A DNA stretch of 40,024 nucleotides from Candidatus Gastranaerophilales bacterium (GCA_017415185.1 JAFQHZ010000008.1:1-40024); one strand, 5' to 3'; counted from the stretch's first letter, positions 16,269-24,024 are shown. Translations and numbers: made by a program. The notes: generated by a model from the letters alone, not told the origin.

Positions 16269-16450
16269 GCTTGATGCGGGACAATTTTGTTCCTACATTT
16301 TACTTAACTGGGAGAGAATTGCTCAGACGCATTGCTAGGTGTTTGTAGTATACCGACCTCTTAACAATGTTTAACGGAAACAGATGCACCCTGGCGCTCA
16401 CCCCCCTGCTGGCTAGGCAGGTAACAAAATCCCCGCATTGAGCTTTTTAA
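16269..16450 (+). ncRNA. ssrS: probable 6S RNA
   Basis: About 180 nt with the global fold of 6S RNA, the RNA that mimics an open promoter and binds the housekeeping RNA polymerase. The ends form a long closing stem: 16269-16280 (GCTTGATGCGGG) pairs fully with 16432-16443 (CCCGCATTGAGC, two G-U pairs), and continues with ATTTTGTT / AACAAAAT. A largely unpaired central region follows, with a small hairpin on its 3' side (CCTGC...GCAGG near 16407-16422), and then a terminal arm (GCATTG-ctAGGT...ACCT-cttaaCAATG). The closing stem runs into TTTTT and so acts as the terminator. No SRP RNA, tmRNA or RNase P signature and no riboswitch core is seen. Sequence identity to known 6S RNAs was not checked. 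Confidence 0.7.
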
Positions 16451-16503
16451 TTTTGTCTGGGTGTCTAATTTTTATAATTCTAATTAGTTTTATTATTTGA
16501 ATT

Positions 16504-17319
16504 ATGAAAAATCATATTCGTTTAATAGTGTTATTTTGTTTTTTATTTTTTGGCATTTTGATTCATCAATTATTTACTTTTACTTATATCGTTGCAGAAT
16601 TTGACGAATTAAGACCAATTAAAGGTTTTATGCCTGTTTATTATAAAGGAATAATTATTGGAAGAGCAAAAGAGGCTCGTCATAGTAACGATTATAAACA
16701 TAGTTTAATTAGAATGGTTTTATATCCTAAAAATTTACTTCTGCCTAGCAATACAACGGTCCAATTGAAAAAAGAAAAGAAAAATAATAAAGAAAAAGAT
16801 TTTCTCGAATTGATTTATCCAAAAGAACCAACTTTGGTTATGCTTTCGAATTATTCAAAAATTAAAGGAATTGCAACTGTTGATACGGAAACATTTTTGG
16901 CTAATCAACATCCAAATGATATTGAAGAAATTAAAGAAAATTTAATGCAAAGTGCTGAAAATTTAAGTTATGCACTTTCTGCTTTGGGCGAAATTTTTGA
17001 TAATATAAATATAATTTTGAAAGAAAATCAAAAAAATATTTATCAAACAACAAAAAATGTTGAAAATATGACAATAAAAATTGATAAAGCAATTAAACAA
17101 CAACAACTTGAAAATACTTTATCAAATATTGAAAAATCAACAAATAATGTTGTTTCTTCTCTTGATAGTTTGAATCAAGCTATGCCAAATGTTGACGATA
17201 GTTTAAAGCAAACTAAAGAAATAATGTGTAATTTGAGCGCAATAACTTGCGGATTAAGAAAAACTTTGTCTAAAAATTTTGGATTAATGAGATTATTTTT
17301 TGGAAAAACCGTTGAATAA
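16504..17319 (+). CDS. MCE/MlaD-family lipid-transport protein
   Basis: An N-terminal membrane anchor (LIVLFCFLFFGILIHQLF) is followed by an MCE domain (about 30-120): AEFDELRPIKGFMPVYYKGIIIGRAKEAR has the family's FxELxPIxxxxPVxYxGxxIG pattern. The C-terminal 150 residues are helical/coiled coil (residues 140-250), as in other MCE proteins that build tubes or channels across the periplasm. MlaD-type proteins form the periplasmic ring of ABC transporters that move phospholipids between inner and outer membranes. The permease and ATPase genes are not next to it. A TATTAT box 7 nt before the ATG with no Shine-Dalgarno suggests a leaderless mRNA downstream of the 6S RNA gene. Confidence 0.85.
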   Translation: MKNHIRLIVLFCFLFFGILIHQLFTFTYIVAEFDELRPIKGFMPVYYKGIIIGRAKEARHSNDYKHSLIRMVLYPKNLLLPSNTTVQLKKEKKNNKEKDFLELIYPKEPTLVMLSNYSKIKGIATVDTETFLANQHPNDIEEIKENLMQSAENLSYALSALGEIFDNINIILKENQKNIYQTTKNVENMTIKIDKAIKQQQLENTLSNIEKSTNNVVSSLDSLNQAMPNVDDSLKQTKEIMCNLSAITCGLRKTLSKNFGLMRLFFGKTVE

Positions 17320-17346
17320 AAGTTAAATAAATTGAACTTTTTCTTT
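17318..17346 (+). terminator. possible terminator of the MCE gene
   Basis: AAAAGTT (17318-17324) can pair with AACTTTT (17335-17341), then TTCTTTT. The stem has only one G-C pair, so it is weak. Confidence 0.4.
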
Positions 17347-17386
17347 TAATTTTCGTTTTATTTTATAGAAGAGGGAAATTATGTAA

Positions 17387-18232
17387 ATGAAAAAGAGTAT
17401 AATTTTATTGGCTTTTTGTTTAATAATATCAACAAATTTTGCGCAAGCGCATCATTATCATCATAGTCATTGTTCTAGTTGCGTTTATGTGGTGAGAAGT
17501 GAAAATATTCAACAAGAACAAACTTTTAAAGATTGCAAAAAGCACAGCTTGCTTGTTGATGTGAGGACAAATTATTATTCAAATGGCTCTGTGAGGACTT
17601 TTTATTCTTATGATGTTTTAAACGAAGATGGAACAATTTTGATTTCAAATTGTTCAGATGTGGTGCATATTTTAAAAGACAAAAAACACTATTTTCTTGC
17701 TAAAAAAGGCAAATATTATTCAATTATTGATGAAAAAGGGAATAATATTGCAAAAAGAAAATATCTTAAAATGAAGGAAATCTCTTCTGATAAAATTTTG
17801 GTGAATGTCGATAAAAAATTTGGAATAATTGATATAAATGAAAATGTTGTTGTTCCAATAAAATATAAAGAATTTAATCAAATTTCTCAAAATTTATATT
17901 TAACTAAACTCAATGGTTATTGGGGTTTGTTGGATGAAAATAATAATATCTTTTTAAAAAATGAATATGATAAAATAAAACCTTTATATGATACTTATAT
18001 CGCTAAAAAAGAAGATAAATATACTTTTTTAGATATTAATGGAAAAATTATTTTAAGCGATTTAGATAAAATTAAAAAATTAGGTGAATATATTATTGTT
18101 AAAAAAGACAAGAAATATGGAGTTTTTGATTACCAAGGTAATCAACTAAGCGAAATAAAATATCAAAAAATTAAGCTTGAAAGAAATAATTTGAAAGTTT
18201 ATGAAAATAAAAAATGGAATGATTTGTTGTAA
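17387..18232 (+). CDS. secreted WG-repeat protein
   Basis: The 281-residue protein starts with a signal peptide (KKSIILLAFCLIISTNFAQA) followed by a His-rich stretch (HHYHHSHCSSC) that could bind metal. From residue 75 on there are about five WG-type beta repeats of about 35 residues. Examples are YYSIIDEKGNNIAKRKY, KFGIIDINENVVVPIKY, YWGLLDENNNIFLKNEY and KYGVFDYQGNQLSEIKY. WG (KWG) repeats occur in exported proteins of uncertain binding function. The start is unusual: GAGGGAAATT is followed by ATGTAAATG, so a start-stop pair precedes the real ATG by 3 nt. The 3' end is followed by a GC-rich repeat, then the convergent pilO. Confidence 0.85.
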   Translation: MKKSIILLAFCLIISTNFAQAHHYHHSHCSSCVYVVRSENIQQEQTFKDCKKHSLLVDVRTNYYSNGSVRTFYSYDVLNEDGTILISNCSDVVHILKDKKHYFLAKKGKYYSIIDEKGNNIAKRKYLKMKEISSDKILVNVDKKFGIIDINENVVVPIKYKEFNQISQNLYLTKLNGYWGLLDENNNIFLKNEYDKIKPLYDTYIAKKEDKYTFLDINGKIILSDLDKIKKLGEYIIVKKDKKYGVFDYQGNQLSEIKYQKIKLERNNLKVYENKKWNDLL

Positions 18233-18388
18233 TTGTTTCGATTTATCCGCCTGAGCAAATTAAAATTTGCACGTCGGCTATCTAAGATCTTCGTGCTTTG
18301 CGCTTGCTCCACGCAACCGCATTCGCACTTCGCACAGCAAGCTCCTCAAGGCGTTGCTCGACTAGTGTTGCGCTCCTTGCTTTTTGGG
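18233..18388. repeat. GC-rich intergenic repeat, copy 1
   Basis: This stretch between convergent genes is much more GC-rich than its surroundings. The segment 18271-18325 (ACGTCG, 20-nt spacing, then TCG...TTTGCGCTTGCTC...CGCAACCGCA) aligns without gaps to the reverse complement of 39955-40008; the core 35 nt share about 29 identical bases. Looser similarity exists to 24061-24130. It contains no plausible gene. Confidence 0.6.
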
Positions 18389-18988
18389 TTATCCATGGAC
18401 TGTTTTTGTGTATAACCTTACTTTAAATTTTGCAATTAAGATATTTTTATCTTTGTCGTAAGGCTCAATATAAACTTCAAAAATATTAGTTAAATAATTT
18501 TCTTTTGCAATGCTTTTGAAGAAATTTTGTAATTGCGAATAGCTTCCAACTGTTGTGAAAGAAAGTTCGCAAGCGTTATATCCTGGAGCATTTGTTTGAA
18601 GAACTTTATCTTCTCTTGGAGAATAATTATAATCAATTGAGCGAATTCTCACGCCGTTGTTTGTAATATTTGCTAAAATATTTTCAAACATAATTCCAAA
18701 AGAAGCTTCAGCGCTGAATTGTTGTCCTAAAACTTCATAGATTATTTTTCCGCTTTTCGATGTTTTAACTGCTTCTTCTTTGTTTTCTTGTGCAGCTTTT
18801 GCGGCTTGTAATTTTTTTAATTTGGTTTTGTTTGCTTCGATTTTTTGTTGCTCATTGGTAACTTTGTCTGTATTTTCTATTAACAACATTGTTTTTGCGT
18901 ATGAAAAATATAGCCCTGCAGCAATAATAAGAAAAGGCAAAACCAAAAATATTATATTATCTTGTACGAATGTATTTTTCTTGTCCAT
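18389..18988 (-). CDS. pilO: PilO-like type IV pilus inner-membrane protein
   Basis: The 199-residue protein has one N-terminal membrane helix (about 12-30), a coiled-coil segment (about 35-75, TNEQQKIEANKTKLKKLQAAKAAQENK) and a C-terminal ferredoxin-like domain. That domain has the typical ELSFTTVGSYSQLQNFFKSI segment of PilO. PilO pairs with PilN in the inner-membrane alignment complex linking PilM to the secretin. It starts 9 bp after the PilM-PilN fusion gene with its own Shine-Dalgarno (ATAGGAATTAAAAATG), so the two form an operon. No pilP or pilQ follows; a GC-rich repeat and the convergent WG gene do. Confidence 0.8.
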   Translation of the reverse strand: MDKKNTFVQDNIIFLVLPFLIIAAGLYFSYAKTMLLIENTDKVTNEQQKIEANKTKLKKLQAAKAAQENKEEAVKTSKSGKIIYEVLGQQFSAEASFGIMFENILANITNNGVRIRSIDYNYSPREDKVLQTNAPGYNACELSFTTVGSYSQLQNFFKSIAKENYLTNIFEVYIEPYDKDKNILIAKFKVRLYTKTVHG

Positions 18989-18997
18989 TTTTAATTC

Positions 18998-20704
18998 CTA
19001 TCGACGAGTAGGTCTCATTTGTTGGGAAGGTTGTTCAATCGGTTCTTCGATTGGTGGTGCAGCCGGTCTTGCTAGGATATCGGATTCATCATAACCAACC
19101 CCTTTAACATCTTGAACCATAAAGCTTGTATTTGAAATTACAAAGCTATATAGTCTATCAACATCTTTATCAATAGCTAAGCTATGAATAAATTTGCTAA
19201 CATCTTGATCTGCTTCTTCGCCATTTGGATTTGTAATAACTTTTAATTCAGTTAATTTGATGTCTGATTGTGGCGAAACTATTCTTAAATTTTTATAATA
19301 TTCATAAATGTCTATAATACTTTCGGCAACTCCTCGGATTGCAAGTTGTGTGCCTGATTTATTATAGTATTTTGTAAGCCAAACATTTTTTGGAATATCA
19401 GTTGAAATTGAATCATAGAAATTGATTGCAGTAACGTTATCGTTTGCAACTTCGTCGATAACATCAGTCATATCGATTTCTTCTTCTTTTATTTCGACTT
19501 TTTCTAAAGCTTTAATTTGTGCTTCAATTTTGGAATTTTCTTTGTTTAAATCAGAAAGTTGTGTTTCTTGCGCTGTATTTAAAAACATCACAACACCAAT
19601 AATTGCACCAAAAAGAATACCTCCTAATACGCACAAAGCGATTGAAGCTTGTTGAACAAGAGCTTGAGTTACTTCTGTTGGAGTGCCCATGATGTTTGTT
19701 GTGAAATAAACGCCCATTGAAGCATTTGGGTCATTATTTAAAATGTTTAAATTTAAATCTAAATCTGATTTTGAATCAGCAGCACCCAAAACCGATAAAG
19801 ACATTGAGTTTGCTTCGTTGAAGTCAAGCGCTGCTGAAACTTCAAGTAATGATTTTTTAGAATATTTGTTTGAATCAATTGCGATGATTTCTCTATCGAA
19901 TTGCATTAATTTTTTCAATGCTTCTGCGCTAATATCGTCAGTTTGGGAAATGATATATAGTTGAGATGTTGTACTGCTTGATAATAGTTGTGAAGCGTTA
20001 GAAACGATTGCTTGATATGCTTCTTCGGTTGAGAATGATTTAATCGCAAGCGGAACTTCGTTGCAATCTAAAAGGTTTTTGCCTTCCATTTGGAAAAGCG
20101 TATAACTGTTTGTGTTGATTAACAAAGCAGACCAAGAAGAATTCATAAGAATTGCATCTTTGATTAAACCTGTTAGATTCAAACCTCTTAAAATTGAGCT
20201 GTAAGCTGTTTCGATACCGGCTAATTGCAAGCCTGCGCCAGCGAAAATTTCTTTTATTTCGTCGATGTCTGATTTTTGGAATGCTGAATAAGCAAGTCTT
20301 CTTTGGCTTGTGCCCATTGGGTTTGCAACATCACACCAACCAAGAACAGGTTCTTCTTTTTTGAAAATATAGAATTCTTCAGATGTTGAAGTTAATGCTG
20401 TTTCGATACCTGAATCAGATGTGTCAGAAGTTACTTCGATAAAATCGAAGAAAACGTTTGGTAAAACTAAATATGCGTATGATTTTGGCGGAATTTTCAT
20501 TTCGTTGATTAATTCAATCAACGCATTTTTAAATTGACCATAGTTTTGAATATTTCTTTGAGAGAAATTATAGTCAACTTTTTTTCTGCCGTAGCTTGTA
20601 ACTACGCCTCTTGCTTTATCTAAAATTACGGCTTCTAGTCCTATCCCAGGAACAATCGAAAAGCCTACAACGTTTTGTTTTTTGGTATCTGAAAAATTAA
20701 ACAT
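18998..20704 (-). CDS. fused PilM-PilN-like protein
   Basis: The 568-residue protein combines two proteins that are usually separate. Residues 1-310 resemble the actin-like PilM: NVVGFSIVPG at the start, LPNVFFDFIEV near 81, QRRLAYSAFQKSDIDEI near 135, and a GLQLAGIETAYSSILRGL segment near 158. A membrane helix at about 353-375 (ASIALCVLGGILFGAIIGVVMFL), a coiled coil (about 378-405) and a PilN-like periplasmic domain follow. A Pro/Gln-rich tail ends the protein. Normally PilM is cytosolic and binds the cytosolic N-terminus of PilN; here the two would be tethered. PilO follows after 9 bp. Domain identity is by pattern, and the PilM half lacks an obvious complete nucleotide-binding signature. 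Confidence 0.75.
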   Translation of the reverse strand: MFNFSDTKKQNVVGFSIVPGIGLEAVILDKARGVVTSYGRKKVDYNFSQRNIQNYGQFKNALIELINEMKIPPKSYAYLVLPNVFFDFIEVTSDTSDSGIETALTSTSEEFYIFKKEEPVLGWCDVANPMGTSQRRLAYSAFQKSDIDEIKEIFAGAGLQLAGIETAYSSILRGLNLTGLIKDAILMNSSWSALLINTNSYTLFQMEGKNLLDCNEVPLAIKSFSTEEAYQAIVSNASQLLSSSTTSQLYIISQTDDISAEALKKLMQFDREIIAIDSNKYSKKSLLEVSAALDFNEANSMSLSVLGAADSKSDLDLNLNILNNDPNASMGVYFTTNIMGTPTEVTQALVQQASIALCVLGGILFGAIIGVVMFLNTAQETQLSDLNKENSKIEAQIKALEKVEIKEEEIDMTDVIDEVANDNVTAINFYDSISTDIPKNVWLTKYYNKSGTQLAIRGVAESIIDIYEYYKNLRIVSPQSDIKLTELKVITNPNGEEADQDVSKFIHSLAIDKDVDRLYSFVISNTSFMVQDVKGVGYDESDILARPAAPPIEEPIEQPSQQMRPTRR

Positions 20705-20722
20705 CTCTATAAAATTCTAAAC

Positions 20723-20751
20723 TTATTCACATCCTACTCTTATTTTATAAT
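20723..20751 (+). promoter_or_regulatory. promoter of rlmB
   Basis: TTATTC (20723-20728), 17 bp, perfect TATAAT (20746-20751), with a leader of about 55 nt to the rlmB start. The region is shared with the divergent pilM-pilN gene. Confidence 0.5.
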
Positions 20752-20812
20752 ACAATAAGAAAGTGATAAGCATATAAAACTTAACAATTATATACAAATT
20801 AAGGTAACAAAA

Positions 20813-21586
20813 ATGGTTGAAAACAAAGAAAATAACTATATTTATGGCAAAAATCCAGTTTGTGAAATTTTGCAAAATAATCCAAAACGTATTAATAAAA
20901 TTTACATTCAAAAAAATATTTCTTATGATAATCGCTTAAAAAGAATTGTCGAATTGGCAAATCAAAATAAAATTATTGTTCAAAATGTTGATTTAAGAAA
21001 ATTTAATGAATATTTTGAAGAAAAGCCAAATTTTCAAGGGGTTGTTGCTTCTGTTTCGCCTGTTGAATATATTGAGTTAGAAGATTTTTTGAAAATTAAA
21101 AAAGATGGTTACAAAAGAATAATAATTTTAGATGGAATATCCGATCCTCATAATTTTGGAGCGATAATCAGAACAGCTGCGGCTGCGGGATTTGACGGGG
21201 TTATGGTTTCTAACCATAGAAGTTGTCCAATTAGCGCAACTGTTGAAAAAATTTCCTCCGGCGCAATTAACCATATCTCAATAATTAAAACAACTAGCTT
21301 AAATGCTAGTATTGATTATCTTAAAAAACAAGACTTTTGGGTAATTGCAACCCAAATGGAAGCTCGTGATAATTATTATGAAATTGATTATACAGATATG
21401 AATTTTGCGCTCGTTATGGGTTCAGAAGGTTCAGGTATATCAAAAACAATTTTGAATAAAGCGGATTTTACAGTTAAGCTGGAAAGCAATTTTGAATCTT
21501 TGAACGTTTCAGCTGCGACTGCCGTTATAGTTTATGAAGCATTAAGGCAAATTCGTGTGAAATCTTGTATTAAAACAAGAAAATAA
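20813..21586 (+). CDS. rlmB: 23S rRNA (guanosine-2'-O)-methyltransferase, RlmB/TrmH (SPOUT) family
   Basis: The 257-residue protein has the RlmB layout: an N-terminal substrate-binding domain starting YIYGKNPVCEIL, and a C-terminal SPOUT knot. The three knot motifs are visible: NFGAIIRTAAAAGFDGV (motif 1), LVMGSEGSGIS (motif 2) and SLNVSAATAVIVYEAL (motif 3). RlmB methylates the ribose of G2251 in 23S rRNA; paralogues modify other RNA sites, so the exact nucleotide is inference. Shine-Dalgarno AAGGTAACAAAAATG. The following sigma factor promoter lies within its last codons. Confidence 0.92.
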   Translation: MVENKENNYIYGKNPVCEILQNNPKRINKIYIQKNISYDNRLKRIVELANQNKIIVQNVDLRKFNEYFEEKPNFQGVVASVSPVEYIELEDFLKIKKDGYKRIIILDGISDPHNFGAIIRTAAAAGFDGVMVSNHRSCPISATVEKISSGAINHISIIKTTSLNASIDYLKKQDFWVIATQMEARDNYYEIDYTDMNFALVMGSEGSGISKTILNKADFTVKLESNFESLNVSAATAVIVYEALRQIRVKSCIKTRK

Positions 21587-21594
21587 TGTATAAT
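21565..21594 (+). promoter_or_regulatory. promoter of the sigma factor gene
   Basis: TTGTAT (21565-21570), 18 bp, perfect TATAAT (21589-21594), partly inside the 3' end of rlmB. The predicted start near 21601 gives a leader of about 16 nt containing CGGAG. Confidence 0.6.
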
Positions 21595-21616
21595 AGCCTT
21601 GTTTTCGGAGATTAAA

Positions 21617-22627
21617 ATGAAGCAAAACATGCAAGATAAAAATCAAACAAGCGATTTTTTATATGATGATTTGGACGAGCAAACTCTTCTTGAAATTGAA
21701 AACGATATTGTTTCTCAAGAAAATCAAGACGAAGAAGAGCAAGGCAAAAATCAAGAAGATTATAAATCAATTGTTGCTGATGATTCTGTGAAAATTTATC
21801 TTCAACAAATTGGAAAAATCCCTCTTTTGAGCTTTGAACAAGAGCTTGAAGTTGCTCGTCAAATTAAAGAAAACAATTCTCAACGTGCAAGAGAAACTTT
21901 GATTAATGCAAATTTGAGACTTGTTGTTTCAATTGCAAAAAAATATATTGGTCGTGGGCTTTCTTTTCTTGATTTAATTCAAGAAGGAAATCTTGGGCTT
22001 ATGAAAGCAGCAGAAAAATTCGATTATTCAAAAGGGTACAAATTTTCAACTTATGCAACTTGGTGGATTCAACAAGCAATTACTCGTGGAATTGCAGACA
22101 AATCAAGAATGATTAGATTGCCTGTTCATATGATTGAAACATTGTCTAAAATTAAAAGGGCAACAATTGAATTATCAACTGAATTGAACCGTGTTCCAAC
22201 AAAAGAAGAAATCGCAACAAGGGTTGATTTGCCTGTTAATAAATTGGTTGCGCTGATGAAAAGTTCTCAAAGCACGATTTCAATTGAAACTCCTGCAAAT
22301 CAAAAAGACGAAACTTCAAAAATTGCAGATTTTATTGTTGACGAAACGCATTTAACGCCCGATTCTAAAGTTACGCAAGAAAATTTGCTTGAAGATGTTA
22401 GAAAAATGTTGAATCAATTAAATCCAAAAGAAAAAGATGTTTTGATAATGCGTTATGGCTTAGATAATAATGGTCAAAAGAAAACTTTGGATGAAATTGG
22501 TTCTCGTTATGGTGTTTCAAGAGAGAGAATTCGCCAAATTGAAACAAGAGCAATTGCAAAACTAAAAAAACTTTGCAGAAACAAAAACTTATCAATTAAT
22601 CTTAAAAACTATATTGGTTTAGAATAA
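21617..22627 (+). CDS. rpoD: RNA polymerase sigma-70 factor, RpoD/SigA type
   Basis: From the ATG at 21617 (Shine-Dalgarno CGGAG 6 nt upstream) it has 336 residues. The frame is open back to a TTG at 21599, but that lies inside the ribosome binding site. After a short acidic N-terminus come region 1.2 (DDSVKIYLQQIGKIPLL) and region 2 (ANLRLVVSIAKKYIGRGLSFLDLIQEGNLGLMKAAEKFDYSKGYKFSTYATWWIQQAI). Region 3 (RLPVHMIETLSKI) and region 4 (YGVSRERIRQIETRAIAKLKKL) follow. All regions are complete, so it is a group 1 or group 2 factor. Region 1.1 is reduced, as in cyanobacterial and Firmicute housekeeping factors. A second sigma-70 gene lies at 35.7 kb, so which of the two is primary is inferred from this one's closer match. 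Confidence 0.93.
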   Translation: MKQNMQDKNQTSDFLYDDLDEQTLLEIENDIVSQENQDEEEQGKNQEDYKSIVADDSVKIYLQQIGKIPLLSFEQELEVARQIKENNSQRARETLINANLRLVVSIAKKYIGRGLSFLDLIQEGNLGLMKAAEKFDYSKGYKFSTYATWWIQQAITRGIADKSRMIRLPVHMIETLSKIKRATIELSTELNRVPTKEEIATRVDLPVNKLVALMKSSQSTISIETPANQKDETSKIADFIVDETHLTPDSKVTQENLLEDVRKMLNQLNPKEKDVLIMRYGLDNNGQKKTLDEIGSRYGVSRERIRQIETRAIAKLKKLCRNKNLSINLKNYIGLE

Positions 22628-22715
22628 AGGCTTTTATTCTTTTTCAATATTGTGGAATTAAATACTTATAAATGTTAAAGTATAGGTATATTGGTTAAAA
22701 GAAAAAGAGAAAAAA

Positions 22716-23522
22716 ATGAAATCGCCTAAGGAAATAAATTTAGAGTCTAAAATTTTAAATAAATTGAAAAATTTTCCTTCTTGCATAAAGTTGGTTCATT
22801 ATTTGTTTGAAGACATGGAATTGCAAGCAATGCAAGACTATGCAAATAATGTTTCAATTAAAAGGCTCGGTTTTAATGACCATGGACCAGTTCACATGCG
22901 CCAAGTTGCGAATAATGCAATTAAAATGTTGAACATTTTGCACTCTAATGGAATTCAAACTTCGCTAGAACGAGAAGAAATTGGAACTTTTGAAGATTCA
23001 ATGTGTGGCGTGGTTTTGGCTGGTTTAATGCATGACCTTGGAATGATGATTGGAAGAGCATCGCACGAAGAAATGTCTGTTATTTTAGCAATTCCTATTA
23101 TGGATAGAGCCTTAGCACATGTTTTTGGCGATGATATTACAAGAAAAACAATTATTCGTTCTCTTGCGCTTGAGGCAATTGCAGGACACATGTCAACGCA
23201 AAGAATACATTCGCTTGAAGCAGGTATTATTTTAATTGCGGATGGTTGCGATATGACAAAAGGAAGAGCCCGCATACCTTTGGCAATTAATAACACTCCT
23301 AAAGTTGGGGATATTCATAAATATAGCGCAAATGCAATTGAAAGGGTTATGATTAAACCAGGGGAGCGAAAACCAATTAAAATTACAATCGAAATGTCAG
23401 GCGATGTTGGATTTTTCCAAATCGAAGAAGTTTTGTTTACGAAAGTGAATTCTTCTCCTGCAAAAGAATATGTTGAACTGTACGCTGGCGTTGTGGGCGA
23501 AGAGTTTAAATGTTATTTATAA
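22716..23522 (+). CDS. HD-domain phosphohydrolase-like protein
   Basis: The 268-residue soluble protein has an HD domain with NDHGPVHMRQV (H60), LAGLMHDLGM (H106-D107), a helix with AGHMS and ILIADGCDMTKGRAR, giving the metal-binding His and Asp set of the superfamily. This form, with PVHMRQV and a C-terminal beta segment (KITIEMSGDVGFFQIEEV), resembles HD proteins annotated mainly in archaea and some bacteria with no defined substrate. HD proteins hydrolyse phosphomonoesters or nucleotides such as dNTPs, (p)ppGpp or cyclic dinucleotides; which applies here cannot be told. The start has AAGAG upstream. Confidence 0.8.
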   Translation: MKSPKEINLESKILNKLKNFPSCIKLVHYLFEDMELQAMQDYANNVSIKRLGFNDHGPVHMRQVANNAIKMLNILHSNGIQTSLEREEIGTFEDSMCGVVLAGLMHDLGMMIGRASHEEMSVILAIPIMDRALAHVFGDDITRKTIIRSLALEAIAGHMSTQRIHSLEAGIILIADGCDMTKGRARIPLAINNTPKVGDIHKYSANAIERVMIKPGERKPIKITIEMSGDVGFFQIEEVLFTKVNSSPAKEYVELYAGVVGEEFKCYL

Positions 23523-23562
23523 GAATGGTTAATTGTGTTCTAATGCCTTGAATTTTTACAAA

Positions 23563-23715
23563 TTAGCTATTTTTAACTTTTTCGATTTTTAATGTTTTAT
23601 TTTCAACAGTTAATTCAATTTCATCTTTTTCGGGATTAATATCAAGCAATTCTAGTATTGGTTTTTGAATTATAACTGCCCAAGCATTGCCGCTTTTATA
23701 CATTTTCTTTTTCAT
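23563..23715 (-). CDS. AbrB/MazE-like (SpoVT-AbrB fold) DNA-binding protein
   Basis: A concealed gene of 50 codons. The product reads MKKKMYKSGNAWAVIIQKP at the start, then a helix-like ILELLDINPEKDEIEL and a beta strand (VENKTLKIEK). This is the order of a swapped-hairpin AbrB/MazE domain, the fold of antitoxins and transition regulators. The Shine-Dalgarno AAAGGAATACTTATG is good. It is divergent from the XRE-type gene at 23803 across a region of TACAAT/ATTGTA repeats. No MazF-, PIN- or Doc-like toxin gene is adjacent; the HD-domain gene on the other side is convergent. It may be an orphan antitoxin or a transcription factor. Confidence 0.75.
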   Translation of the reverse strand: MKKKMYKSGNAWAVIIQKPILELLDINPEKDEIELTVENKTLKIEKVKNS

Positions 23716-23740
23716 AAGTATTCCTTTGTTTAGAAAATAC

Positions 23741-23787
23741 TTTACAATGTCTTTACGCTATTGTATACTTTCCCATGTCTTTACAAT
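23741..23787. promoter_or_regulatory. divergent promoter/operator between AbrB-like and XRE genes
   Basis: A plus-strand promoter TTTACA (23741-23746), 17 bp, TATACT (23764-23769) is overlaid by three related half-sites: TACAAT at 23743-23748, ATTGTA at 23760-23765 and TACAAT at 23782-23787. TGTCTTTAC is also repeated twice. This is the expected layout of an autoregulated divergent pair. Confidence 0.6.
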
Positions 23788-23802
23788 GGAAAGGTAGATT
23801 AA

Positions 23803-24024
23803 ATGAAAGAAGATAATATTCTTATTAAATTCGGAAAAAATGTTCAAAAAATTAGATTAAAAAGAAATTTAACTTTTGAAGAAGTTTCGATTTTAACAGG
23901 AATAAAAATTAGTTATTTAAAAAAAATTGAAAAAGGCGAAGCAAAAAGAGTTTCAACAAAACATCTTTTTCTTTTTGTGGAAGTTTTTGAAGTTGGTTCA
24001 TCGAGGTTTTTTGAAGGTATGTGA
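23803..24024 (+). CDS. XRE-family HTH regulator
   Basis: The 73-residue protein is a single Cro/CI-type domain: FGKNVQKIRLKRNLTFEEVSILTGIKISYLKKIEKGEAKRVSTKHLFLFVEVFEV, with the HTH at about 24-45. The Shine-Dalgarno (GGAAAGGTAG) is good. It is divergent from the AbrB-like gene and both face an array of TACAAT/ATTGTA sites, so mutual or self-regulation is likely. The targets are unknown. Confidence 0.8.
   Translation: MKEDNILIKFGKNVQKIRLKRNLTFEEVSILTGIKISYLKKIEKGEAKRVSTKHLFLFVEVFEVGSSRFFEGM

Noticed and set aside
16269-16450. Interpretation of this structured RNA as SRP RNA, tmRNA, RNase P or a riboswitch
   Set aside because: It lacks the GGAAG-type SRP loop, the alanyl acceptor/T-arm of tmRNA and the RNase P core, and its terminator-like closing stem ends it before the next gene. 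The long closing stem with a central bubble fits 6S RNA best.
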